DNA from: an uncultured Bacteroidota bacterium
GTDB taxonomy: Bacteria; Bacteroidota; Bacteroidia; Chitinophagales; Chitinophagaceae
Assembly: GCA_903839875.1 (NCBI GenBank)
Contig: CAIMDZ010000039.1
Location: 16,275 to 80,274, forward strand
DNA length: 64,000 nt
Direction: 5' to 3'
Made by a program: the position numbers and the translations under genes. Shown in pieces: positions 30,374 through 40,032 of the stretch. Each line of letters begins with the position of its first letter. Positions within the stretch are counted from its first letter, which is position 1. Below the pieces are notes generated by a model, which saw only the letters and a list, made by a program, of their open reading frames with translations, had not been told where the DNA came from and ran no database searches.

Positions 30374-32245
30374 TTACTGTAGCATAAACCCCGGATTATT
30401 TGCCTTTGCAATTGAATCGTATTTTTTTGTTGAGTCCGCAATCTGCAAATGATTGTATGCAATAGCCAGGTATCCGTATGACGGACTTGAATTATCATCG
30501 AAGCGCAGGGCGTGTTTCAGCGGCATTATAGCAGAATCGTACTTACCCATTTTCAGGTAGCAAATACCAATGTTGCGGTAGCCTCGTGTATAAGCCGCGT
30601 CGGTTGCAATTGCTTTCCTGCAAAACTCAATGGACCGGTTGTAGTCGCCTTTCTTAAAATACACACCCGCCAGTTTGTTCAACGAAAAAGTATCTGCGGC
30701 ATTCATTTCTATTGCACGGGCATAATATGCCCCGGCAGAGTCGTACAGTCCGCTGGTAAAATAGGAGTTTCCCATTACTATGCACACTTCATGGAAATGC
30801 GGATAAAGAGCAAGCGATCTTTTCAGACATGCCAGGCCCTGTTCCCGTTTTTTATTGTTGGCGACGGAATCATCCCGATCGCCGAGACTTGCCAGGTTCA
30901 CTAATTCCGTACCATAGTAATATAAAAGCCTGCAGTTATCCGGCGCTTTTTTGAGATCGGTTTTATAAAGCGTATAGTTGTCATACCAATCACCATTGCG
31001 TTTATAAGCCATAAAGCAATAAGCAAAGGACACCGGTATCATTACCAGCAATAATGTGCGGTTTTTTAATACAGGCGCTCCGGCATAAGTTGGTTTTATG
31101 GTCAGTTTTTTAATAAGCAGCGCTAACATAAGGCAAAAGCCAACCGAAGGGAAGAACAGAAAACGCTCGGCAAACTCGGAATAAATGAGCAGGGGGATAT
31201 TGGAAAAAACGGCTATTGTGAAAAAGAAAAATAAGATACTGAATGCCAGCGGATCCTTATTTTTTTTCAGCAGCCTGTAAACAGCAGTAACACCTGAAAT
31301 AAGAAGTACCGCTAAAGAAAGCAATACATAAATATTCCCCATACCCACAGTAGAAATAGTGCTGTAGCCATAATCGCAGATGAGGGGCCAGGGCACAAAC
31401 AATAGTTTCAGATACATGCCTAAAACCATAACCGCAGTTGCAATACGGTCGGCGAATGTGGCGTGGAGAAGCGGGTTGGCAGTAAATTCAATTGTTGCTG
31501 TATGGTGTACTCCCAGCACCCCCGCACGCATAAGCAGGAACACAACTGTGACAGCAATGGCTGCAACTGAAATAGCAATGCTGCGTTTTTTATTTTCGTT
31601 AATATAGAAAAAGAAGATCAGCGGTATCACAACCAAAAACGCAATAACGGTCTCTTTGGAAAGAAAGGACAAAAGAAGTAACAGTCCGCCGGTTGCCAGT
31701 TGCCGCAACCTGCCGCTCCTGGCATATCCGGCAAAAGCCTTTAATGCAAGGAAGCCAAACAGAAAGCAAAGTAATTCATCCCTGCTCTTGATATTTGCTA
31801 CAACCTCTGTGTGCACAGGGTGCAGCGCAAACAACAATGCTGTGATAAATGAGACAACGGTATTGCTGAATAGCAGGTTGAGGAAAAGAAAAAGAGCAAC
31901 GACGCAGCCGCAAAAAAGAAGGATATTTGAAAAATGATTTTCGGCAGGATAAGCCCCCCAGATCCCGTACTCTATTGCCGATAAAATTAATGGAACCGGC
32001 CGGTAGCTTTCGGCGTCATTAGACTGGGCAAAGCCTTTCATACGTGGAGTAACCAGTAGTTCCGGTATGCCTGAAAAACCTTTTGTGACGATTGTATTTT
32101 CAGTAATTACAGTGGCGTCATCCAGCACATAGCCGTTCGATAGAGTGTTGGCATAAAGCAGAATAGCTAAACAACCTAAAATAACAGCAAGCTTTGTTTT
32201 CAAAGTGAAACCGGAAGTTATTTTTTGGATGAACAGATTTGCCAT
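30374..32245 (-). CDS. Multi-pass membrane protein with C-terminal TPR repeats (Tmtc/GT-like)
   Basis: N-terminal TM segments; LYANTLSNGYVLDDATVITEN; TPR region (SFLNKLAGVYFKKGDYNRSIEFCRKAIATD-type). Confidence 0.75.
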   Translation of the reverse strand: MANLFIQKITSGFTLKTKLAVILGCLAILLYANTLSNGYVLDDATVITENTIVTKGFSGIPELLVTPRMKGFAQSNDAESYRPVPLILSAIEYGIWGAYPAENHFSNILLFCGCVVALFLFLNLLFSNTVVSFITALLFALHPVHTEVVANIKSRDELLCFLFGFLALKAFAGYARSGRLRQLATGGLLLLLSFLSKETVIAFLVVIPLIFFFYINENKKRSIAISVAAIAVTVVFLLMRAGVLGVHHTATIEFTANPLLHATFADRIATAVMVLGMYLKLLFVPWPLICDYGYSTISTVGMGNIYVLLSLAVLLISGVTAVYRLLKKNKDPLAFSILFFFFTIAVFSNIPLLIYSEFAERFLFFPSVGFCLMLALLIKKLTIKPTYAGAPVLKNRTLLLVMIPVSFAYCFMAYKRNGDWYDNYTLYKTDLKKAPDNCRLLYYYGTELVNLASLGDRDDSVANNKKREQGLACLKRSLALYPHFHEVCIVMGNSYFTSGLYDSAGAYYARAIEMNAADTFSLNKLAGVYFKKGDYNRSIEFCRKAIATDAAYTRGYRNIGICYLKMGKYDSAIMPLKHALRFDDNSSPSYGYLAIAYNHLQIADSTKKYDSIAKANNPGFMLQ

Positions 32246-32345
32246 ACATTTTTGAACAGATTTTGAAATTAAGATAAATTTTTCACTTGCTTATGACTGG
32301 CATTTACAAAACAATGGTTTAGTTTAATACTTTTGAGAAAATATA

Positions 32346-33254
32346 ATGACTACCCAAAATAACTATATTGTTTTTCAGTGCTATGGAAATGAGCGTGTGT
32401 TTCATGAATGTGCCTTTGCTCTTTTATCCCTGTCGCGTCTTTATCCTGAAGGATTTCCTCCAAATCTCCAAATCTGCATATATACAGATAAACCAGGCTG
32501 GTTCCGGAATTTCAGCGACTGCCCTTTGCCGCTCAATTACCGCGAGCTAGATTTGGAAACCATAAAGCAATGGCGCGGAAATATAGATTTTGTGCACCGG
32601 GTGAAAATCGAGATACTGAAGGATTTTACCAACGACCGAACGGGCAACATACTCTATACGGATACGGATGTGGTATTTACCAGGCCGCTTGACAAACTGT
32701 TCGCGGGCATTGCTAAAGGCAACCGGTACATGCATGTGATGGAAGGTAATATAAACGAATGGGGCAATCCTATTTTCAGAAAACTGCATAAATACCTGAA
32801 ATCGAAAAAATACCTGAGCGTAAACGATATGCCCTTGTTCAATATGATCATGTGGAATGCCGGGGTGCTCGGTTTCAATACCATGCACATACGGTTGCTG
32901 AACGACGTGCTGAAATTTACAGACGATCACTATCCGGAGTTCCCCAAGCATATTATAGAGCAGTTTGCATTTTCTGTTTACTTCTTAAAGCCTGGTAACA
33001 TAAAGGCCGCTATACCCTGGATACTCCATTACTGGAACCTGAAGGAAGCCGGTGAAATACTGTCGTCTTTTTTCACTTATTTCGGCGGACGCCCCTGGGC
33101 AGAGTTAATGAACTACAGCCAGCTGATACAAATACCCGTGTTGATGCAGCAAAAAATAAATTTTTACCAGTGCAGAAATATTGTTGATAAGATCCGGAAG
33201 AAACAATGGCTGCCTGAAATTCCGGATTGGGCGGAAATGCTTAAGCAGTTATGA
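32346..33254 (+). CDS. Putative nucleotide-diphospho-sugar glycosyltransferase
   Basis: DXD-like LYTDTDVVFTRPLDKLF. Confidence 0.65.
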   Translation: MTTQNNYIVFQCYGNERVFHECAFALLSLSRLYPEGFPPNLQICIYTDKPGWFRNFSDCPLPLNYRELDLETIKQWRGNIDFVHRVKIEILKDFTNDRTGNILYTDTDVVFTRPLDKLFAGIAKGNRYMHVMEGNINEWGNPIFRKLHKYLKSKKYLSVNDMPLFNMIMWNAGVLGFNTMHIRLLNDVLKFTDDHYPEFPKHIIEQFAFSVYFLKPGNIKAAIPWILHYWNLKEAGEILSSFFTYFGGRPWAELMNYSQLIQIPVLMQQKINFYQCRNIVDKIRKKQWLPEIPDWAEMLKQL

Positions 33255-33344
33255 TGTCCTTCACCATTTGATCCCTGCAAAAATATCATGGCCAATTTCA
33301 TAACACCTCTCATCGCACCGGAGAGAGGCCTCCCACTCGCACCT

Positions 33345-33387
33345 ACGTAACATCTCCCTCTCCCAGGGAGAGGGCCGGGGAGAGGTC
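33345..33387. repeat. REP-like repeat, copy 2
   Basis: acgtaacatctccctctcccagggagagggccggggagaggtc. Confidence 0.85.
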
Positions 33388-35613
33388 TCACCTAAGCATT
33401 TTTATAAGAGTATTTACTGCTGCAAGATTTTCAGGATAGTATATTGACTGGTACAGGTCTTCTTTTTCTTTTTGAGTAATATGAAAGTTAAGCGCGGCTG
33501 TTTTTTTCGATTCTTTCGGAACATATTGCAGCGTAACAAACTTTAATTTACCATTCATGCAATAGGGCGCAATATCCTTTGTGTATTCATGATTGTAGGA
33601 TTGCATGGCCTCCCATTTATTTTGAATTACGAAAACAGGATCTATTGCCATATTGGTTAATGATGACTGGGTGGAGTTGGAGCTGACATCATATTCACGG
33701 GTATCCCTTATCTGAAGGAAAATTGTTTGCCTCGTATTTTTCTGCAGCCAATCGCGCATGACGAATAAGTAACGGGCAGAAATATCGGTGCCGAAATTAT
33801 CGCTCAGGCCTGCATCCATAATATTCATATCAGGCCTGCTTGGTAGTTTTACAACAGGAAGCACAAACGGAAATGTTGCGTTCATCCGGAGAGCGGTAGT
33901 CAGGCGTAGATTGTATGGATTTTGCTGATCAAAAAATGCGGCGAAATCTACTGCGTCTATAGGTGGGGTTGGTTCGCTGAGCGAGTATTCGGGTTGGGTG
34001 AGATAACCCACAGGCTGGTTAGAGATAATAAGCTTTCTTCCATCATTAACGATAGTACCATTTATGAGCATGAGTGGAATTTCTCCCTTTGCTTCCCGTT
34101 CTTTAAAGTAGCCGATATTTTTATCAAGCAGACCGTCGGTATTTCGTATTAACTCCTGCTCCATAGCATATCCACGGTCGCGGGTATAAGAATAACCGGC
34201 CACCGTTATTCTGTTGAAAGGCGAAACAAGGTCTACGCTGGCAAGTGAGAAGATAATAGAGTTGAGCAGGTCCTTACCAATATTTTCCTGGTATTTCCGT
34301 TCATAAGGGTTAACAATTAAGCCCTGCAGGAAGGCATCGTGAATACTGCGCCAGTAGGCCGCGCCGATCATGCCACCCGAAGCCCCGGTCAATAAAACCG
34401 TACTTTTGAAAAGACGGCCCTTAGTAGCGCTATCTATATATTGCAGGGCGCGAAAAGTCCAATAGGCAGAACGTGAGCCACCGCCGCTTACAGAGATGAT
34501 TACCAGCGGGGGTAAAGAGGTATCGCCGAGGTTTTTATTTTTCCAAAGCTGAAGCCTTGCTTCTTCAAATTTTTTATGTTCCGCAAAACGCTTTGTTGTA
34601 AAAATATCATGCAAATGGATGTAATCATAAATTGGTTTCGTCCGTTCAGCGGTATGGTAATTAAGCCCGTAAGCAATGCTCCTGAGATCGAATAGTTTGT
34701 ATTTTACCATCAGCGATAACAGGATAAAGAATATTACCCATCCGAGGGCTTCCCAGCTTTTCAAAAAATATTTAAATGCCCCCACTACCCCCATTATAAT
34801 AGAGAAGAATAAAAGGAAACCGGCGCCTGCGGGCACTCTTAACAAAGGCTTTTCCATAAATGCACCCATGATTAAAAGCAACATGTAGGATATGAGTGCA
34901 GCGAATATTACATTTCTATGGTGCCGTCTAAGCACTGTATTCATAACCCGTGGATGGTAAGGCTCCAGGTCGGCGCTTTTTTCAACCCGTAGTTTACCGG
35001 ATATATAGGACCTGGCAGGAATTATATCAATTTCGTAATCCAGGGAGTCGTAAGGAATAATACCCCTGATACGCGATGGGTTGGTGATCTTTGATAAAAT
35101 AGTTTTAAAAAAATCGCGGCTCACCCTGAAAAAATAAATGAACGAAATAAGTATGATCACCAGCATGCCAAGGTAAAAACCGATTTGCTGCACCAGTATA
35201 TCCTCAAGGCTGGAGTGCTCATCGTGCCACTGAAAATGGATGGTGACCATAGAATAAAAAATAAGAAATGCTATAGGGATGATGGAATTGTTGTAAGAAT
35301 AAACAACAAAAGCATGTCTCGTGGCTCCCATATAGGGTATGCGTTTGCTGTGAATAATAAAGGTAGTGATGTGCCATGTCATGGTGAAAACGCACATGGC
35401 GCAGCCCAGCAGGAACATACTCATAAAACTGATATTGCCCAGATATTCAGGCGCCAGGAAAAGCGACGACGCCCCGAAGTGTGATGCGAAATTCCCCGTG
35501 ATGGTAAGCAATAAAATAAACCAGAACAGCAGCAGCAACTGGTACTTACGGAAATGAAGTAACAATAACTGTACCGGTAAGAAGAAGTAAATGCCGCTCA
35601 GCACCCGTTTCAT
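33388..35613 (-). CDS. Membrane patatin-like phospholipase family protein
   Basis: VSGGGSRSAYWTFRALQYID oxyanion motif, LTGASGGMIGAAYWRS serine motif, DAGLSDNFGTDIS acid motif; N-terminal TM segments. Confidence 0.8.
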   Translation of the reverse strand: MKRVLSGIYFFLPVQLLLLHFRKYQLLLLFWFILLLTITGNFASHFGASSLFLAPEYLGNISFMSMFLLGCAMCVFTMTWHITTFIIHSKRIPYMGATRHAFVVYSYNNSIIPIAFLIFYSMVTIHFQWHDEHSSLEDILVQQIGFYLGMLVIILISFIYFFRVSRDFFKTILSKITNPSRIRGIIPYDSLDYEIDIIPARSYISGKLRVEKSADLEPYHPRVMNTVLRRHHRNVIFAALISYMLLLIMGAFMEKPLLRVPAGAGFLLFFSIIMGVVGAFKYFLKSWEALGWVIFFILLSLMVKYKLFDLRSIAYGLNYHTAERTKPIYDYIHLHDIFTTKRFAEHKKFEEARLQLWKNKNLGDTSLPPLVIISVSGGGSRSAYWTFRALQYIDSATKGRLFKSTVLLTGASGGMIGAAYWRSIHDAFLQGLIVNPYERKYQENIGKDLLNSIIFSLASVDLVSPFNRITVAGYSYTRDRGYAMEQELIRNTDGLLDKNIGYFKEREAKGEIPLMLINGTIVNDGRKLIISNQPVGYLTQPEYSLSEPTPPIDAVDFAAFFDQQNPYNLRLTTALRMNATFPFVLPVVKLPSRPDMNIMDAGLSDNFGTDISARYLFVMRDWLQKNTRQTIFLQIRDTREYDVSSNSTQSSLTNMAIDPVFVIQNKWEAMQSYNHEYTKDIAPYCMNGKLKFVTLQYVPKESKKTAALNFHITQKEKEDLYQSIYYPENLAAVNTLIKMLR

Positions 35614-35749
35614 TTGTCCAAATCTGTTTAAATGTCAAACTACATAAAATTTTTTGAATTCAGGAATAGGGATATGCTATAAAGGGAAAATTAGTGGGTG
35701 AAGCTATGAAAAATGGTGTACTTAGCTACAGTGCTACTATTAAGCATCT

Positions 35750-35962
35750 GTTGCCACGCTCGCTTGTACGTTCAGGGCTTCTGTCATCGTGAGCACAGTC
35801 GAACGGCTGCCCTGAGGAATCGAAGGGTCACTCCCTTCAAGGTTCAGGGTCCTATTGGGCAACCCCTTATTGCGCCAGCAAATCCTACATAACACGCAGC
35901 ATAGCCAACTCCCAACTCGTTCCCTTTTTTCAAGGGAAGGTGCCGAAGGCGGAAGGGTCAAA
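35750..35962. repeat. Composite dispersed repeat, copy 2 (upstream of DUF559 gene)
   Basis: Same block order as 9052-9182, with an extra gtcatcgtgagcacagtcgaac insert. Confidence 0.85.
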
Positions 35963-36021
35963 GAGGGGTGGCCTTTAGGAAGAGGTGATTTTTTTATTAA
36001 ATTCGAGAAAAAATACGTCCC

Positions 36022-36393
36022 ATGGAACCTAAAAAAATCCATTCGCTCCCTACACTCAAAGAAAAACGCACCACCCTCCGAAAAACCCTTACCCCTGCTG
36101 AAGCCCGCCTATGGAGTGAATTGAAAAACAGCCAACACCAAAACCGCAAATTTATCAGGCAGCACAGTATAGAAAAATATATTGTTGACTTCTATTGCCC
36201 CGGTGAAAAATTGATAGTTGAACTCGATGGCCAGGTCCATTTTAATGATGAAGCCTTCGAGTACGATACTCGGAGAACCAAACGGCTAAATGAACTTGGT
36301 TTTAAGGTAATCAGGTTTGAAAATAAGTTCGTCTTTCAGCAACTCGAATGGGTGCTATCCGAAATTGCCTCCCATTTTAAAAATGAAACGTAA
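36022..36393 (+). CDS. DUF559 (Vsr/PDDEXK-like endonuclease fold) protein
   Basis: LRKTLTPAEARLWSELKNSQHQNRKFIRQHSIEKYIVDFYCPGEKLIVELDGQVHF...RTKRLNELGFKVIRFENKFVF. Confidence 0.9.
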   Translation: MEPKKIHSLPTLKEKRTTLRKTLTPAEARLWSELKNSQHQNRKFIRQHSIEKYIVDFYCPGEKLIVELDGQVHFNDEAFEYDTRRTKRLNELGFKVIRFENKFVFQQLEWVLSEIASHFKNET

Positions 36394-36436
36394 CCACCTC
36401 CCCCTTCGGGTACTCCTCCTTGAAAAAAGGAGGAGA
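36391..36436. repeat. Inverted hairpin repeat directly at the DUF559 stop codon
   Basis: taaccacctcccccttcgggtactcctccttgaaaaaaggaggaga; reverse complement matches 9150-9182 and resembles 35918-35962. Confidence 0.8.
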
Positions 36437-36680
36437 GTTTTACTTATTATCCCACAAAACTATTTCCCGAAGGGAAAAAAACTCCCCTCTTGCCAAAGAT
36501 GGGACAGATTTATGAGGCGACTGCCGAATAAATCAGGGGTGATAAATGCTCACGCAGGTAAAAGAAGATCGGCCGGAACAAGGTCCCGCTCCTTCTGCTG
36601 GAGGCCGCGGTGATTTCAGGTGACATCTTCTCTCACTTCCACATTTATTTCCCTACCTTCACTTACTCTATGATATAATA

Positions 36681-37121
36681 GTGGAAGCAATCCGGAAATA
36701 CATACAAAAATTTGCAAAACTTCATGTGAGCCGGTCAAACGGAATTGCTCCGCACAAACCAATTCTGTTGCTTTCCATCATTCGCTTAATTGACCAAAAC
36801 GAGATCAGGGAAAATAAAATTTACATCACCCCACAATTGGTTGCATGTTTCAAAGAGGTATGGCATTCTTTGGTTACAACTGAAAGATTCACCGCTAATT
36901 TCTCACTTCCGTTTTTCCACCTCAAAACCGGTAAATTCTGGCACCTGCAAACATATCCCGGAGCCGAAATATTTGTAACGTCCTCTGGCTCCATCAGGAG
37001 CTTCGCAGCATTAAAGAATGCGGTTGCCTATGCCTGTTTCGATGCTGATTTATTTGATCTCCTGTGCAACAATATGAATCGCGCCTTTCTTCAAAAAGTT
37101 CTAGTGAGGATGCAAGGGTGA
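36681..37121 (+). pseudogene. N-terminal fragment of an HNH/sulfur-binding-type restriction endonuclease
   Basis: KYIQKFAKLHVSRSNGIAPHKPILLLSIIRLIDQNEI...FHLKTGKFWHLQTYPG; no HNH part. Confidence 0.6.
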
Positions 37122-37141
37122 AATTATTAAAACTTTATCCG

Positions 37142-37396
37142 TCAATTCATGCGTGACATGACACTAGTTCTAACCCCTATCTGCTGAGACAGCCAGTTAT
37201 TTTCGTCTGGGGCCAATTTATTCTCTCGGTAAACAATTCTAATATCTTTCTTTTGAAGATTCAATGCCTGAATATGTTCTTTGATCCGATTACAAAATTG
37301 CAAGTATGGACTTATGAGGATTAGCCTGTCTTTTGTATTTTTAATGAGTTCTTCTAAGTGATAAGAAATCATGGAAGTATTTAGAAATTTTGCCAT
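37142..37396 (-). pseudogene. Truncated PLD-like protein, N-terminus only
   Basis: MAKFLNTSMISYHLEELIKNTKDRLILISPYLQFCNRIKEHI...RIVYRENKLAPDENNWLSQQ; no HKD motif present. Confidence 0.6.
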
Positions 37397-37786
37397 TATG
37401 GTAGATTAATTTTTAGTTTTTTTATTGAAATGCAATATAGAGAAAAGAAACCCGGATGGCAATTAAATTTAATTATTGTCCCTATCAAAATAAAAATGTG
37501 AAACGCTCTTTTTAGCCCATGCCCGATCTTCGTATTTTCCCGAGAAATCTCTCACTCTTCCAAGCGTCGCGCTTGGTTCTATAATTTGCAAACGTGTCCC
37601 TTGCTATAAATAACTCACCGCGAATAGGTTGCACCACCTAACGGGGCGCATGAAAAGGGGGTAATCGTGGGGCTACACACTTTTCACCCACTACCGGGGT
37701 GATGACATGTTATTTTCTGTTAAACACATTCAGCGAAATCCATTAATCAGTTTAATCAGCGGTTCAGAAATTATATAATACCACCC

Positions 37787-38172
37787 ACTCCCATCCTATC
37801 ATAAAACTTTCTCATCGCACTCAGCTTGTATTTTACAAATAATTATCCACAAAATTTGGAAATGTCAATTATTATTCCTACATTTGTCGTTATTTTTTGG
37901 AGAATTGTATAAATTTTGAACAGTGTAAGAGCAGTCTTGGATGTCTCGCTGGCATTCATGGGCGTGAAATAGAAGTAGGGAATGTTTTATAATATATAAC
38001 ACAACTTCCGGATGATCTTCCGCTTCCAAAAGAAACCGGAAGAATTCCCGCAGTATCCAGAAACATAAATACTTGAAAATCAAACAAATTGTAAAATCCA
38101 GATGTTTTATCCCAATCCCGCAATTATTAAAAACCTATTACAGTTATGAATAACTAAATACAATATTTAAAT
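37787..38172. repeat. Dispersed non-coding module, copy B
   Basis: Collinear with 15412-15870; includes promoter TTTG (37855) N20 TACATTTG (37879). Confidence 0.8.
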
Positions 38173-38265
38173 AAAGAAAACGTTTGGTGAAACTATGCCG
38201 TCGAAGATTTATTCTCTTGTGAAGTCCCGGCACAAGGTCCCGCTTTTTTAACGTGATGAATTTAT

Positions 38266-38430
38266 TACATACATAACACAACTTCCGGTCCCCGACTGAC
38301 TTCCGGAAAAAACCGGAAGTAACCGGAAATATAACTGATTGAAAATCAATAAATGTATTAACAAACACACAATTTTTTACCTCCCGCAGTTTTTACCTAA
38401 CCACTGCAATTATGAATTATAAATAAAAAA
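38266..38430. repeat. Dispersed non-coding module, partial copy C
   Basis: acataacacaacttccgg...accggaagtaaccggaaatataactgattgaaaatcaa; hairpin ACTTCCGG-aaaaaa-CCGGAAGT at 38299-38320. Confidence 0.75.
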
Positions 38431-38457
38431 TTTCTGCAGAACTGTTCAATTTCTCAA

Positions 38458-38539
38458 CAACATTAGCGATGCAGAAAAATACCCGGCATTACAGCAGCAA
38501 AAACTTATCTGCATCATTCAGAAACGGTAGTTTGGTGCG
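38458..38539. repeat. Direct repeat, left flank of the DUF1016 islet
   Basis: Matches 40033-40115; identical 49-bp core acagcagcaaaaacttatctgcatcattcagaaacggtagtttggtgcg. Confidence 0.92.
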
Positions 38540-38921
38540 GTTTTGGATTTTTATGACAGATTTTGGGGTCGTATTATAATTTCTATACACGATTTAGGAT
38601 TACAAGATAGGCAGGATTATGGACACACTGCAAAAAGATCCACCATGTGCACAACATAAATTTTTTCAGATCAAGTTTGAAAGTGATGCATTTGTATATT
38701 ATTTGTATTTTGCTCTGTAATTTTGCCTGAGGAGATCCAGATATTTGAAAATGCAATTGGGGTATCAGACATTAATGAAAACAAATTCCGAGACACTGTC
38801 TCGGATATTTGAAAATGCAAAGTGTTTGAGGAAAAAATTAGCAAGTAGGATCTAGATATTAATGAAAACAAATTACGATACACTGTCTCGTAATTCTTAA
38901 AACTTAATATAAAGCAACAAA

Positions 38922-39917
38922 ATGCAAATACTATCCGATATACAACAGATACTAAGGCAGGCACAGCAAATGGTGGTGCGCCACATAAATAAGGCTATGC
39001 TGGAAGGATACTGGCAAGTGGGAAGGCGTATAGTGGAAGAGGAACAGCAGGGGGAAAGTAGGGCTGAGTATGGTAAGGGACTGATAATAAGCCTCTCAGC
39101 TGCGTTGCAAAAGGAGTTTGGCAAAGGGTTTTCTGAAAGGAACATAGAGCAAATGCGTTTATTTTATCTGGAATACCCAATTCCGCAGACAGTGTCTGCG
39201 GTTTTCCAAATTCCCGATTTTCAATTAAGCTGGTCGCACTACCAGATGCTGATGCGGCTGGATGATAAAAATGAACGTGCATTTTACGAAATAGAAGCCG
39301 CCAAAAATAACTGGAGCCTGCGGGAGCTGAAACGGCAGTTTGACAGCGCGCTGTATATGCGGCTGGCACTGAGCAAGGATAAAGAGGGCATAAAAGCACT
39401 GGCCGAAAAAGGACAAATAATAGAAACGGCAAAGGATGCAGTAAAGGACCCGTACATATTGGAGTTTTTAAACCTGACGGAGCATTACAGGTATTCGGAG
39501 AGCGACCTGGAGCATGAACTGATTGACAAACTGGAACATTTTCTGCTGGAGCTGGGAACGGGTTTTGCATTTGTAGCGCGGCAAAAACGGATAACAATTG
39601 ATGAGGAACACTACCATATAGACCTGGTTTTTTATAACCGGCTGCTTCGCTGCTTTGTGCTGCTGGACCTGAAAATAGGTAAACTAAGACACCAGGACAT
39701 AGGGCAAATGCAGATGTATGTAAACTACTATGACCGCCATGTAAAAACGGCCGATGAACATAAGACGATAGGCATTATACTGTGCAGGGACAAAAGTGAA
39801 ACCCTTGTAGAAATAACACTGCCACAAGATAATGACCAGATATTTGCGAGCAGGTATCAGACCCTGTTGCCAAGCAAGGAAGATTTGAAGAAATTGCTGG
39901 CGTCCAAAAACACGTAG
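38922..39917 (+). CDS. DUF1016/YhcG family PDDEXK nuclease-domain protein
   Basis: HINKAMLEGYWQVGRRIVEEEQ; LSWSHYQMLMRLDDKNERAFYEIEAAKNNWSLRELKRQFDSALY; HIDLVFYNRLLRCFVLLDLKIGKL. Confidence 0.95.
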   Translation: MQILSDIQQILRQAQQMVVRHINKAMLEGYWQVGRRIVEEEQQGESRAEYGKGLIISLSAALQKEFGKGFSERNIEQMRLFYLEYPIPQTVSAVFQIPDFQLSWSHYQMLMRLDDKNERAFYEIEAAKNNWSLRELKRQFDSALYMRLALSKDKEGIKALAEKGQIIETAKDAVKDPYILEFLNLTEHYRYSESDLEHELIDKLEHFLLELGTGFAFVARQKRITIDEEHYHIDLVFYNRLLRCFVLLDLKIGKLRHQDIGQMQMYVNYYDRHVKTADEHKTIGIILCRDKSETLVEITLPQDNDQIFASRYQTLLPSKEDLKKLLASKNT

Positions 39918-40032
39918 AGGGTGAGATATGTCCAGCAGCTTTTACTTTTTTGGGAAGACTGCGGTAAAAGATGCCTTTGAGTTAATATTCTTTATTAATC
40001 AAAGTCAAGCGAAATCTGACTATTGTTTGATG

